From positions 372,001 through 436,000 of the forward strand of contig JAEVLN010000017.1 of the NCBI GenBank assembly GCA_018350325.1: a DNA stretch of 64,000 bases, in the 5' to 3' direction. The position numbers and the translations under genes are program-made. Below, piece by piece: positions 1-10,143 of this stretch (the stretch's first letter is position 1; every line of letters begins with the position of its first letter). Source of the stretch: Globodera rostochiensis. Lineage: Eukaryota; Nematoda; Chromadorea; Rhabditida; Heteroderidae. The notes below the pieces were generated by a model that had not been told where the DNA came from, did no database searches, and was given only the letters and a program-made list of their open reading frames with translations.

Positions 1-754
1 TGAGTGTCAAATGGAAAGTACTCAATCTCGATCTGTTCAATTCTGCTAATTCGGGAGAAAAGATCAAAAAAGCACCGCGCAAAATGATTTGTAAATGCTC
101 GGCGGCTTCCACACGACGAGCCCCGTGAAATAGACAATCGCATCCGACACAATGGAAATGTGCGGTTCCCCGTCGGCACTTCAAAGAATAAAAAATGAAA
201 TTTTTTGTACTTAATTACTTATTGTAAAGAAGAATGTCCGGCGTCCAAATCTGATCGGACGGCAGATACAATTTTTTGATGCCACTAAATTTTGCCGGGT
301 CCCTGTAAAAATGTTTTTGATGAAAACAGAATTTTGGTTTTCTCACCAGACAAGTTTGTAATCGAACCATTGCTAAAATGTTTAAAGAACAAACAAAGAG
401 GTGCTAATGAATGCCTTTCTACCAACCATCTCAAGCCACAACGAAGTGGTTAGCACCTGATTGACCTCATCCTGCAAATTTACTTTGAAGGCGGCCGCCT
501 TTTTGATCACTTTGCCTTTTTACCACATCGATAATTCGAATCAAAGAGGCGCCAAATTTGACCTCCAATATTTGCGTACTGTTCTTTACTGGCCGCACAT
601 TTTTGTTGTAGAAATACCTTAAGGCAATTTTGAATTATTGGCCGCTTTTACTTTCCTTGCAATAAATCTTCATAAAGTTGGTCTTCGCTTCGACGAGTGG
701 TCTCCACGGAATGAGAGCAGCACCAGAAAATGGTGGCCAAACAAATTAAAGAGC
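1..754 (-). CDS. Nicotinic acetylcholine receptor subunit, N-terminal half (partial)
   Basis: Ligand-binding domain of a Cys-loop cation channel subunit of the plasma membrane. Minus-strand exons 754-652, 617-524, 471-427, 372-347, 302-219, 178-76 and 32-1 have GT/AG borders and matching phases. In order they encode a hydrophobic leader, SEDQLYEDLLQGK, NVRPVKN, DEVNQVLTTSLWLEMQW, SDQIWTPDILLYNNADG, VWKPPSIYKSFC and EIEYFPFDTQ. The WTPDILLYNN stretch and the Cys-loop cysteine before EIEYFPFD are hallmarks of nicotinic subunits. Loop C, which would decide alpha versus non-alpha, the second Cys-loop cysteine and the membrane segments lie beyond base 1. No initiator ATG is visible above 754, so a first exon is missing or further upstream. 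The family call is firm; the subunit type is open. Confidence 0.88.
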
Positions 755-1424
755 CTAAAAAAATATATTTTTGTTATTTTTAAAAACGAAAGTGTTTGGT
801 GACCTGCAAAGCCCCGAGGCATTGATTTGATTGGGCAATTGTTAATTTTGGGAGTTACTCATTTGAATGGGAGGGGGGGGGGGGGGAATAATGGGGTGGG
901 GAAGGCATCGATTGGAATTTTGCCTGGGGACATTTGCTTCTTTCTATTGGACCATCAAATGCACTGCGGGGCATGGAGAACAGCTGTCATAACCTCCTTT
1001 TGCTGAAGACGAAGCCAATGGTCAAACTCAAAAAGCATTTAAATTGAAAATTTAAAAATCCTTAATCTATAAGAATTTTCTTTGAAAATTAACAATTTTT
1101 TAAAAATGCGACGGCGTCTTCGGCCCGTACTCCATAAAATGATTGGTGCAATTAAAGATTTAAAAAGTCAAGTTCAAAACATTGGATTGTTAAATTAGGA
1201 GTAAAATAAATAACTATCGCCACTACACTACATAATTGTGCATTTATTGTCCTATCAAAGAATGAAATGCATTGAATTAAATCATTTAAAAATCTTTATA
1301 ATCAAATTTAATAAAGCATTATAATAACTTTGCATGGACACCAAATTTCTTCCAAAATCCCGAAAAGAATTACAAAATCAAAACACGAAGGAAGGGGCTT
1401 TTCCTCGCCAAAGCGTCACTTTCC
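755..1424. other. Intergenic, no gene seen
   Basis: AT-rich spacer between the nicotinic receptor gene and the next gene's stop codon. It holds a poly-G run near 872-886 and no convincing ORF, repeat pair or RNA gene. Confidence 0.5.
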
Positions 1425-2715
1425 TTAGTTCTGATCAACTGGCACGCGCGACATCGACGTCCGTTGTTCATCCGCGAAGAGTTTGATTTGACTATCCACA
1501 AGTTCCACAAATTCTGGCGCACTCAGTTCGGACAATGCGTGCAAAGTCTAAAGTTAGAAGCTGTTTGGTTCAATGGAAGCACAGATTCGGAAAGAAATGA
1601 ATTAATTGACTTTAATTAATTAGCATCTTTTGGCGGGGGGGGGGGTAATTAACCCGTCTCATCGTTCCATTGTTACTTGACAATAACCAGCCAAATTCTT
1701 TTAACCAACTCACCAAATCGGCGGTGATCATTCCTCGTTGGCGCAGTTCGCCCACCGCCGCCTTCCAATCGGCCAAAACGGAATTGAAAAATGGTGTCAC
1801 AAATTGCATACATCCGAACATTGCGGTATTGGCTGGGTTAATGACGGAAGTCGTCGACGGCATTGGCATTTCCTTTTGTGGCAATTAAATTATCCCCAGG
1901 CGTTTTGAACCAAAAAAGCAATTCACTGAGAAAGACAATTGGAATAGAAAGCAAACCAATCTCAACTTAATCTCAAAGTGATTCAGCAATTATACCCATT
2001 TTTTTGTCGTAAAATCAATTATTTACATTCATTTACTTGATTTTGCTCGGTAGATGTCAAACTCCGCCAATCAAGCTGTTCGACTTCCACGGATCGATCC
2101 GAGGAACCTTCGCCGCTTACAGAACTTAGCACTGCTGGAGACATCGTACGATTTGCTTCAATGCCCTCCGGGTCGGCAGATGCTTCAGCAGCAAAGGAAA
2201 GGTTGGACCTGTCTCCGTAGGAAGAGCCGTGTTCTGTACGTTGCGATGAGCGTGAAGAAGTTGGGTGTCCGTACTCGACATGAAGCTGTTCGTAGTCGTG
2301 CAACTTTCCCGAAATGTTTTGCGCGATTGTCAAAAGTGTGCCCATCATACAAATTTGTTGTGGAGATACAATTTCCTTTAAAATAAACTTTTTATAAACT
2401 ATTCTTTTAAAATCTTCGCTTACCGATGAACTCTCAAATTGATCGCCGCCGAATTTGATCATGCAACGTCTCCAAAATTCGTCCATTATGCTACTCAATT
2501 CGGGTCCATATTCAGTTGACATTTTGCTAGTGAAAAAGCTGACGTTGTAATGCAACAATTCATGACCAATCTGAATTGTTTTTTGTTGCTTTTGCTAATA
2601 TTTAAAAGTTTGACGCTTACCGAACGTTCGTTAAATTGCGTGTAAAAATTGACCAATTCCGTGAACATTTCGAGAATGAAATGGCGTGCATCGCGCACAT
2701 TTACTTGTCGCACAT
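1425..2715 (-). CDS. Unrecognised multi-exon protein, 3' part
   Basis: I do not recognise this protein. Five exons (2715-2621, 2570-2424, 2375-2037, 1872-1714, 1547-1425) join without a stop; the four junctions are phase 0 with GT donors (two GTAAGC, one GTGAGT) and AG acceptors, and the stop is TAA at 1427-1425. The product has a helical N-terminal part (ARHFILEMFTELVNFYTQF, then SSIMDEFWRRCMIKFGGDQF), a Ser/Glu-rich acidic linker, and a helical C-terminal part (VLADWKAAVGELRQRGM, then PEFVELVDSQIKLFADEQ). No signal peptide or membrane segment is seen. The 5' end is unresolved: no in-frame ATG occurs in the first visible exon, and only about 255 bp, filled by a small transposon and a microsatellite, separate it from the next gene on the same strand. 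Confidence 0.6.
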
Positions 2716-2740
2716 CTGTTGAAGGAAGCCGTCGTGACAG

Positions 2741-2873
2741 TTAGCGTTAGACAAAACCCGGATATTCCGGGTCCCCCGGATAGCGGTTCCTTGACACCCG
2801 GATTCCGGTACCGGATACCAAAACACCCGGATACCGGTCCCGGTTCTGGATACCCGTTCTTGTCCAACCCTAA
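2741..2873. mobile_element. Small GC-rich inverted-repeat element (MITE-like)
   Basis: About 133 bp with imperfect terminal inverted repeats (left TTAGCGTTAGACAAAACCCG, right end the complement of TTAGGGTTGGACAAGAACGG), an interior of repeated CCGGATACC motifs, and TGACAG directly repeated at both flanks (2735-2740 and 2874-2879), as expected of a target-site duplication. Confidence 0.6.
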
Positions 2874-2878
2874 TGACA

Positions 2879-2972
2879 GTCACTTTTATTTATTCTGTCA
2901 CTTTTATTTATTCTGTCACTTTTATTTATTCTGTCACTTTTATTTATTCTGTCACTTTTATTTATTCTGTCA
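2879..2972. repeat. 18-bp tandem repeat (about five copies)
   Basis: Five near-perfect copies of TGTCACTTTTATTTATTC, ending on the stop codon of the adjacent secreted-protein gene. Confidence 0.9.
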
Positions 2973-4057
2973 CTTACGAATTGTCTCCGAATAAAGCGAT
3001 CGCTCTTTATTCGCTGAATAATTTGGCGTCTCCCAGCCAAATGGGATCTCTTCGGGCGACGAATTTTCGGAATCGGTCTTTGGAGGGGGGAAAAGAGTCG
3101 GCGTGTACAAAGGTTGGGGGGACGGCAGGGCGGAGGGAAAGGGCGTTGGGATTCTGGTGGGCACGGAAAGGGCCGGCACGAATGGCCGCGAACGCTCAAT
3201 TCCTTTAGGGTGTGAATTTTAAAATTTTATAAAATTTTCAATTATTTTTGCACTGACGAGAAAAATGTGAAGCAGAAATTGTTCGTAGAGAAGCGGGGGA
3301 ATCAATTGAAGACGACTCGGACAGCAAATTGTTCTGCGACTCTTTTGAATTGAAATTCAGCGAAACGTACGTCGGTGAATTTGCAGATGAATTTGGGGAA
3401 TTTGGGGTTTTTTTGAGTGACAAATGCCGAGAGAACACCTCGAGGGGAGAAACAACGTTCTCGGCATTGGCAGACGGATTGGGCGACCCAATTGGTGAGT
3501 TTGTATTCGCATCTTTTAAACCAGAATTTTTGATTAATTTTTTTGGTGTTGAATTTGGCGAATTATGTTTTGAATGGTTTGGCGTTGAATTTGGCGAATT
3601 ATATTTTGAATTGTTTGGCGTTGAATTTGGCGAATTATATTTTGAATTGTTTGGCGTTGAATTTGGCGAATTATGTTTTGAATGGATTGGCGTTGAATTT
3701 TGCTTTAATTGCTTTGGTGATGGAGATTTGGATTTTGGTTGTTTTGGCGATGTCTTTGGAACTGAGGGGGAATTTGGTTTGGTTTTGGGCGTTTCATACA
3801 AAATACCGTGTTGTGATTTGTGTTGTGATTTTGCCGTGGATGGATTATCGGACTGTGCCGGCATCTGACGCGTGGCCTTTCCGTCTAAATTAAATTAAAA
3901 TTAAAATTTATTTTATTGACTAACCGCGGCTTAATTGAGGGCCGGCGGATTGTCCCCTTTTGTCGTCGGATCCATCTTTTGGCGGATGCCCCGAAACAAT
4001 TAACCCGAAAAGTTGCAAAAGCGCCAAATTGGCTGTTGTCGTCAACAAAAACTTCAT
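2970..4057 (-). CDS. Secreted Asn/Ser/Pro repeat protein (candidate effector)
   Basis: Three exons (4057-3925, 3884-3258, 3202-2970) join in frame to 330 residues from ATG at 4057 to TGA at 2970. Residues 1 to about 23 are a typical signal peptide (MKFLLTT, then a Leu-rich core, then VSG), and no membrane segment follows, so the product should be secreted. The middle holds four 12-residue repeats of the form NSPNSTPNNSKY (36 bp each, about 3550-3700) in a Lys/Ser/Pro/Asn-rich context; the C-terminus is Pro-rich, ending YSETIRK. I know no family. Small secreted, disordered repeat proteins are common among plant-nematode effectors, so effector is a reasonable inference, not a finding. The third exon is inferred from phase; the ORF of exon 2 would otherwise stop at 3238. 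Confidence 0.6.
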
Positions 4058-4126
4058 TTTTTTCTTTCGACTTGAAATTTGCAGATAAATAAAAATATTA
4101 ATAATGCAACAAACCCAAACATATTC

Positions 4127-4229
4127 CCGTATTTCCTAAAATATAAGCCCCGGGGGTTTATACTCCAAATGTGGCATTTATTTCATGGGGAGGGGGAGGG
4201 GGGCTTCTACTGTATTTTAGGAAATACGG
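4127..4229. mobile_element. Short inverted-repeat element
   Basis: CCGTATTTCCTAAAATA at the left is matched by its complement at the right, followed inward by complementary GCCCC/GGGGC tracts. The element sits about 70 bp upstream of the ATG of the secreted repeat protein, in its likely promoter. Confidence 0.6.
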
Positions 4230-4720
4230 TATTCTTATTGTACAAACAGAGAGATGGGTTTATAAAGCTTCTCCGAAGTTATGCTTATATTCGAATTGGC
4301 CCCTGTCCTTTTCCCTATTGAAATGTTGCGCAATAATGGACGATAAACAATTGCATATAAATAGTGCCACAATTCCCAAAGAATGGAGTGTTGGCATTTT
4401 GTGGGGCTTTTAAACATCATCCCCCCCCCATCCGTTTAATTGTATAAAACTGATCAAATGATCGATTTCATCATACGTTCAATATTTTGGTGACAAAGGC
4501 ATACGTATGCATTTGCATCCATTTGCGTAAGTCGTTTAAGTGTTGGATTATTATCCGACTAATGTAAATATTTATCCATTAATCAATAATCATAAAATAA
4601 TGAATTACTTATGTTTCAAAAAATTGTACGAATTCAAATATGTAAAATATTAATAATAAAAATGTGCATTATTCCTCTACCATTCCCCCAAAACCGTTCG
4701 TCGGCTTCTTCTCTCCCCCG
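4230..4720. other. Intergenic spacer, no gene seen
   Basis: AT-rich sequence with a poly-C run near 4422 between the short inverted-repeat element and the glutamine synthetase stop codon. Nothing else is supported. Confidence 0.5.
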
Positions 4721-6747
4721 TCAACATCGGTCAAAGCCTCGGATCAGCTCCCAATCGGTCACTTGCTTCTCGAACTCCTCCAATTCGATGCGCGCCGAAT
4801 TCGCGTAATGCTGCACAACATTGTCACCTTTGAGAAGGAAATTATTTTGACTGTTTAAAGTTGAAATAATCGGAAAAAAACGAACGGACCCAGTGCCGTT
4901 TTCAACATGGTCGATTGGGTCATAAATTCCACTGAACTCTTGAGGTTCTTCGGCAATTCGGGATGGCTAAGAGAAGTGTAAATGTTGTTGGCAGCTGGTT
5001 CCGGCAATTCCAACCCTAAAAATGCTTTTTTCTTTTTCGAAATGACTTTTGGACTCGGGCACTTTCACAGACCTTCGTCGATTCCCGCAATGCCTGCCGC
5101 TATTAGTGCCGCAAAGGCCAAGTACGGGTTCAGGTCGGCCCCGCCAATGCGACATTCGATGTGAACGCTCTGCGAACTTTCGCTGCACAACCGAAACGAA
5201 CTCGTCCGATTGTCGACACCCCAACAAATTTTTGTTGGTGCCCAACTTTGGGAATTTGTTTTCAATTATTACACTTTTTTGTTCACTTTCATTTTACCTA
5301 TTTGGCTGCAGCCGTTTGTACGAGTTTATGTACGGGGCCAAGAAGTATGTGTACTCCGCGGCGTACTTCACCAGCCCGGCCAGCCATTGTCTCATCACTT
5401 TGGACATCCCAAATTCGCCATGTCCGTCATGAAAGGCCGTCTTCCCCGTGTCGATGTGTTCAAGTGACACTAAAAAGTTATTTAATAAAATTATTATATC
5501 TTTCAAGACTAATGAATATATTAAAAGGACGAATTCTCACTGTGAATGTGACAGGAACTGCCCGGCTCGTCCTTGCCAAATTTGGCCATGAATGTTGCGG
5601 CCAAGCCCGCTTGATTGGCCATCTCGTGAATTGCCTGTTTAACCAAAACGTGCCGGTCCGCCATCACAATCGGTTCGTTTGGCTCAAAGTTCAGTTCTTG
5701 CTGTCCAGGCCCATATTCCGGATGAGAGGCTTCTAACCGTACACCTAAACGTATTTAAATAGTTTGTTCCGACCGTTTCGGCATTAGCCTATTCAACTAA
5801 CCGGCCGTTTCAAGACATTCGCGCACTTTCTGCATGAATGGTTCATCAACTGATGCAGCCAATAAGTGCATGCTTCGATGGTGCGGTTGTGCCGTGTCCA
5901 AATTGACCCATCGCTTGTCACGGGCACTCTTTTGGCTCTCGTGGAAAATGTGAAATTCCAATTCGGAGGCGACTTTTGCTCGAAAGCCCTTCTCGGACAG
6001 TCTTTGCACTTGCCGACGTAAAATTATCCTTGGGGCACAAAAGAAAGGTTCGTCCGAAAGGCGATCCTAAAGAAAGGCAAAAAACGTTTACATCAATTAA
6101 TTTTCTAAAACAATTCAAATTGTAAAGTCTGATCACTACAGTCCGATCACATCCCTTTCTTTAAAGTTGATCCTCCCGATCACTCAACTTCCTTCCGTCC
6201 CATTGGCCTTTCCCTCACAATCAGTGCCCGCCCGATTCCGTATGATGGCACTTTGGGCTAACCATCCCACAGGACAAATTACACCGGACGGGCATTTTTA
6301 TTAGGGTTCACACTAACGCACGTGCATGTCCCCCATTAACAGTGCCGTTTTGTCCATCCACGGAGTGCGGCAAAGTGTGCCAAAGTCGAGTTGCAAAATG
6401 GCATTTCCCCAGCCCTGGTCCCATCCCGCGACATCGTAGCCATCGCCGGGATGGCCTAGGCGCGCGAAAGAATTCATCCGGCAAAGTTTAGGCCCCTCCC
6501 CCACCTTCAATTGTCATCGCAAGAAAATAATAGCACAGCGACATTTTGCAATTTTTTTGTACCATTTCAACAAAATGGCGAGCCGTCAGTCGCTTTCCGA
6601 TCAGCCGCCCTTGCATATCGACGGAGCCTTTTGAGACAAAAAGTGCCGCTAATTGAATTAAAATAATTTATTGGACTGACCGACGACGACAGTGTTAATT
6701 AGGCCCTTCCGGACTTCCTCTCTAAGTTCCTCCATCGTCAGGCTCAT
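4721..6747 (-). CDS. Bacterial-type glutamine synthetase-like protein (GSI/PuuA-like)
   Basis: ATP-dependent ligase joining ammonia, or an amine in PuuA-like members, to glutamate; no targeting signal is seen, so it is probably cytosolic. Nine exons (6747-6681, 6627-6505, 6455-6322, 6066-5802, 5744-5541, 5469-5298, 5245-5073, 5015-4890, 4827-4721) join in frame to about 450 residues, the normal family length. Conserved steps appear in order: VDMQGRLIGKRL, CYYFLAMTIEG, VASELEFHIF (metal-binding Glu pair), FMAKFGKDEPGSSCHIHMSL (nucleotide/substrate His motif), WGVDNRTSSFRLC, ECRIGGADLNPYLAFAA and a C-terminal QVTDWELIRGFDRC. These match prokaryotic GSI-like enzymes rather than the shorter animal GSII. 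The introns argue against bacterial contamination. Bacterial-type glutamine synthetase is a published horizontal-transfer candidate in plant-parasitic nematodes. No key residue is missing. Confidence 0.9.
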
Positions 6748-8076
6748 TTTGTATCAATAAGAATTATTTCTAAACTTAAAGAAAAATAATTTTGAATATA
6801 AAATAAATTCAAAATAGGAAAAAAGAGCGAAAGTAAAATAAGTAAATTAAAATTCTCTATGAATTGCTCAAAGTGTAATAATTGGTCGTCTTTTTATGTT
6901 TCGGAGGGGCGAATTCCGCTATCTTATCAATAAAAGTGGTTTTCCGACTGCCCAACAAATAAATGCACAAAACATTAATTAGTAAGCAATTCAATTCGAT
7001 CAAAGTTCTCTAACCTTCACCAGAAATTATTCATCGTCAATTGGGCCCTTGTTCGTTATAACTTCTATCAAATCTAACCAAATCAAACATTGTCAATACC
7101 ATTCGAAAGCGTGCAATGAGTTGAAGCAATCGAACGCAAAAGCTAAACTATTGGACAATTCTCAAAAAAGTTGTGCCCAGAAAACGCTTTTTTGGCCACA
7201 ATTGGCTACAACGTTTTAGAATTGCCCAATAGCTAGCTTTTGCGTTTGATTGCTTCTACTCTTTCCATTGCGAAAAAATGTTTGATTTGCTTAGATTGAA
7301 AGAAGAAAGGGGAACGAATCGTTCCTGGTCCACCATAGGGAGGGGGGACACTTTACCTTTCTAAAAATGTTTTTTTTCAAAATTTTAACCGATTTTAATT
7401 GCTTTAAATCCAAATTAGTAATCATACATTAAATAATATTTTCGACAATTAAAAAAAAATATTCTTTGAATAATGCCCCCCCCCCCTCCCCCTGAATTAG
7501 ACAAAGCAACCAATTCTGAAACATTGATTGGATCGAACAAACCGGTGACAGGACAATGCGTCAGTGATTATTTAGTAATTATTTATTATTTGTTATCTAT
7601 TCATTAATTAGTGATGGACATTATCGGAATCGGAGATGGAATGTTTGCTGATTTGTGAGCAGATAAGCCGGACGGTGGCTCAAAACAACAGATTTCTAAG
7701 AGATAACGAGAACGTGGCAAAAAATGCAAAGATCGTGCGGGGTCGGGGTTTATCGGGGATGGAACTGTCGGGGTCGGGGTTACCTAAATCGTCGGGCTTT
7801 CGGGGTTTTTTTAATTTTCTCCAAAATTAGAGTCAAATTAAAAATTTAATGGGTTGAAAAAATCTAACATTTGAAACAATATTTTTATTTCTTATAGAAG
7901 AGAAGGGAAGGCATCATGGATGTAACCGGATTGCAAAAAATGTCCGGAAACCGGTTTTCTGACCCAAAAATGTCCTAAAATTTCAAATTTTGAAATAATT
8001 ATAGCAAATAATAATTAACGCAGTTTGCAGTAAGTTTCTGATATGCTCTTTGAGGATCTAACGGCGCCGATCAGAA
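6748..8076. other. Intergenic, repeats only
   Basis: Non-coding. It contains an imperfect inverted repeat (7113-7271), homopolymer runs (poly-C near 7477), a GGGGTCGGGG-type short repeat near 7737-7790, and a one-sided relative (near 7915) of the GGATGTAACCGGAT element found at 31.4 kb. Confidence 0.5.
7113..7271. repeat. Imperfect inverted repeat
   Basis: Left arm GAAGCAATCGAACGCAAAAG and right arm CTTTTGCGTTTGATTGCTTC are near-complementary and extend outward to GCAATG/CATTGC, with a spacer of about 90 bp. This looks like a degraded MITE. Confidence 0.5.
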
Positions 8077-8576
8077 ATACCGTATATACTGTTTTAATCC
8101 CACCGGTGGGATTATTTTTCAACCTACTCAGAGAGGGCGGGATTATTAGAGGGGGTGGGATTATTACAGGGAGCGGGATTATTTTTCAAATTGTTTGGCG
8201 ATGTGTTCATCTATCACGAAAATTCTTCACTTTTTCCACACAACTTCCATACTTAAGCTGGCGAAAATTTGTTTGAGAAAAAAAACCATAGGGGGGACCC
8301 TTTTGTTTTGCAAAATTTTTATTTTTTTGGACCAATTTTCTTAACGAATTGCCATAAAAAAACAAAAATTTTTCGCCTAAAATTGATTTTGGAGAAAATT
8401 TTCTTCTGAAAAAATTCTTTAAGAAAAATGCATTAAACTCTAAAAATGCAAAAATGCACCCCTGAAGATTGACTTTTTTTGGTGGGTAATTATTACAGGG
8501 TGGGTAATTACAATCCCTTCCTAGAGTGGGTAATTAATTATTACAGGGTGGGTAATTAAAACAGTATATACGGTAT
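8077..8576. mobile_element. 500-bp TIR element with GGGATTATTA tandem motifs
   Basis: The ends ATACCGTATATACTG and CAGTATATACGGTAT are exact complements about 500 bp apart. Inside each end are tandem GC-rich motifs (left GGCGGGATTATTA type, right GGGTGGGTAATTA type). No ORF is seen. A second, one-ended copy lies at 8795-8930. Confidence 0.6.
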
Positions 8577-8794
8577 ATCAAAATTTTGAAAAATGAAAGT
8601 TTTCAACGGGCGCCCAAATGACCCCTTCTAATGGGCGCCCAGTTGTGAGCGCTCAGTTGAACGACTCCCTGTCTTGAAAACCAATTTAAGAAAATCATGT
8701 GACAGTAAACACTACACGCATAGTTTATCCATTTCCCCATTACATCTCGTCAAATTTTACCCAGTGGCAAAAGAATGAATTTGGATTTAAATTT

Positions 8795-8930
8795 AATAGG
8801 GGCGGGATTATTAAAGGGGCGGGATTATTACAGGGGGTGGGATTATTTTTCAACCCCCTCCTAGGGGGCGGGATTATTAGAGGTGGCGGGATTATTACAG
8901 GGGGTGGGATTAAAACAGTATTTACGGTAT
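8795..8930. mobile_element. Truncated copy of the 8.1-kb TIR element
   Basis: Repeated GGCGGGATTATTA motifs ending in AAAACAGTATTTACGGTAT, the same terminus as the neighbouring element; the left end is missing. Confidence 0.5.
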
Positions 8931-9336
8931 GTATTCAAAATTTAATTTTCATGCCATCTTTATAGGGTTCGGGGGTCGGGGTTTGCTGGGTTAGAAGCGT
9001 GCGACCGAGACGAAATGAGTTCGCGCCATGCCAGAATGGCCAACTGAGTCCCCACTGTCAATTGGTATATGATTCGACAAAAACATTTTAATCCAGTAAT
9101 CGACAAGAAAATAAGCCATCAATTTACATAAAATAAAACAATTTAAAAAATGAGTTTTTAATTTATAGGCAAAATGATACGCGGGCGGAATGAACAGCAG
9201 CGAAAAAAAGTTGGATCGTGTGCAGAACAGAAATCAAAAGACCGGAGTGTTGAAATGGAAAAAGTTTTTGAGAAAGTGAATGAAGAAAAGGAGATTAAAT
9301 GCCTGGGGGGGGGGGGGAGGCAAAGGCGGTAGGGGT

Positions 9337-10000
9337 CGTTTGAGTCTGGCCGGTTGAGTCTGGGCCAGTTGAGTCTGGCCGATTGAGTCTGGCCGATTGA
9401 GTCTGGCCGATTGAGTCTGCGGTTGAGTCTGGTGGCCAGTTGAGTCTGGTGGCCAGTTGAGTCTGGCTGGTTGAGTCTGGTGGCCAGTTGAGTCTGGCTG
9501 GTTGAGTCTGGTTAGAAGGAAAAAAAGTTACAATATTTTGGAAATTAAATTTTCTGAACCGGTTTCAATAACCGTTTAAATATTATAAAGGCTTAAATTA
9601 TTCTTTTTTGAGACTTACAAACCTAAAGTATTTTTTTGGAAGTTTGATGAAATTTCATGAATTCGGCTCTTCCGACTTTTGTCCGATTTTGGCTTACCGG
9701 ACCATTTGTCGTCGTGTCATATGTATGTGACATTTGAGCTTAGGCTTAAACCTAAGTTAGCCTAGGCTTAGGCTTAAGCCTAGGCTTTAGCTATTCTATG
9801 TATAACCTGAAAAACAAAATTTTTTAGGCGCCTATTCGAGATTTTTTCGAGCCTAAAATAAGCCTTTATAATATTTAAACGGTTATTGAAACCGGTTCAG
9901 AAAATTTAATTTCTAAAATATTGTAACTTTTTTTCCTTCTGACCAGACTCAACCGGCCAGACTCAACTGGCCACCAGACTCAACCGGCCAGACTCAAACG
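9337..10000. mobile_element. Foldback element with minisatellite arms
   Basis: The left arm (about 9337-9596) is a minisatellite of GGTTGAGTCTGGCC-type units followed by about 80 bp of unique sequence. The right arm (about 9860-10000) is the reverse complement of that unique sequence followed by the complementary CCAGACTCAACC units. The centre (9740-9790) is itself a run of CTTAGGCTTAAGC-like palindromes. No coding sequence is seen. It ends about 145 bp before the stop codon of the C-type lectin gene. Confidence 0.7.
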
Positions 10001-10143
10001 GGCCGTTCCCGCAAAAAGGAAAGGTCGGATTGGCTGAGGAAAGTGACGAGACTGAGACGTACCTGGAGGGGGTGGCAGAAGCTCCCACAAAAAGGCCAAA
10101 AATCAATGAATAAGAGGAAATGATACTCAAATTTGGATATTGA

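Noticed and set aside
2870..3199. CRISPR-like or satellite-coding interpretation of the 18-bp array
   Set aside because: The units are contiguous with no spacers; it is a simple tandem repeat in a eukaryotic genome.
4721..6747. Bacterial contamination as the source of the GS gene
   Set aside because: Eight spliceosomal introns and nematode genes on both sides in the same window argue against it.
7636..7830. ORF reading SGMELSGSGLPKSSGF
   Set aside because: Product of the GTCGGGGTT simple repeat.
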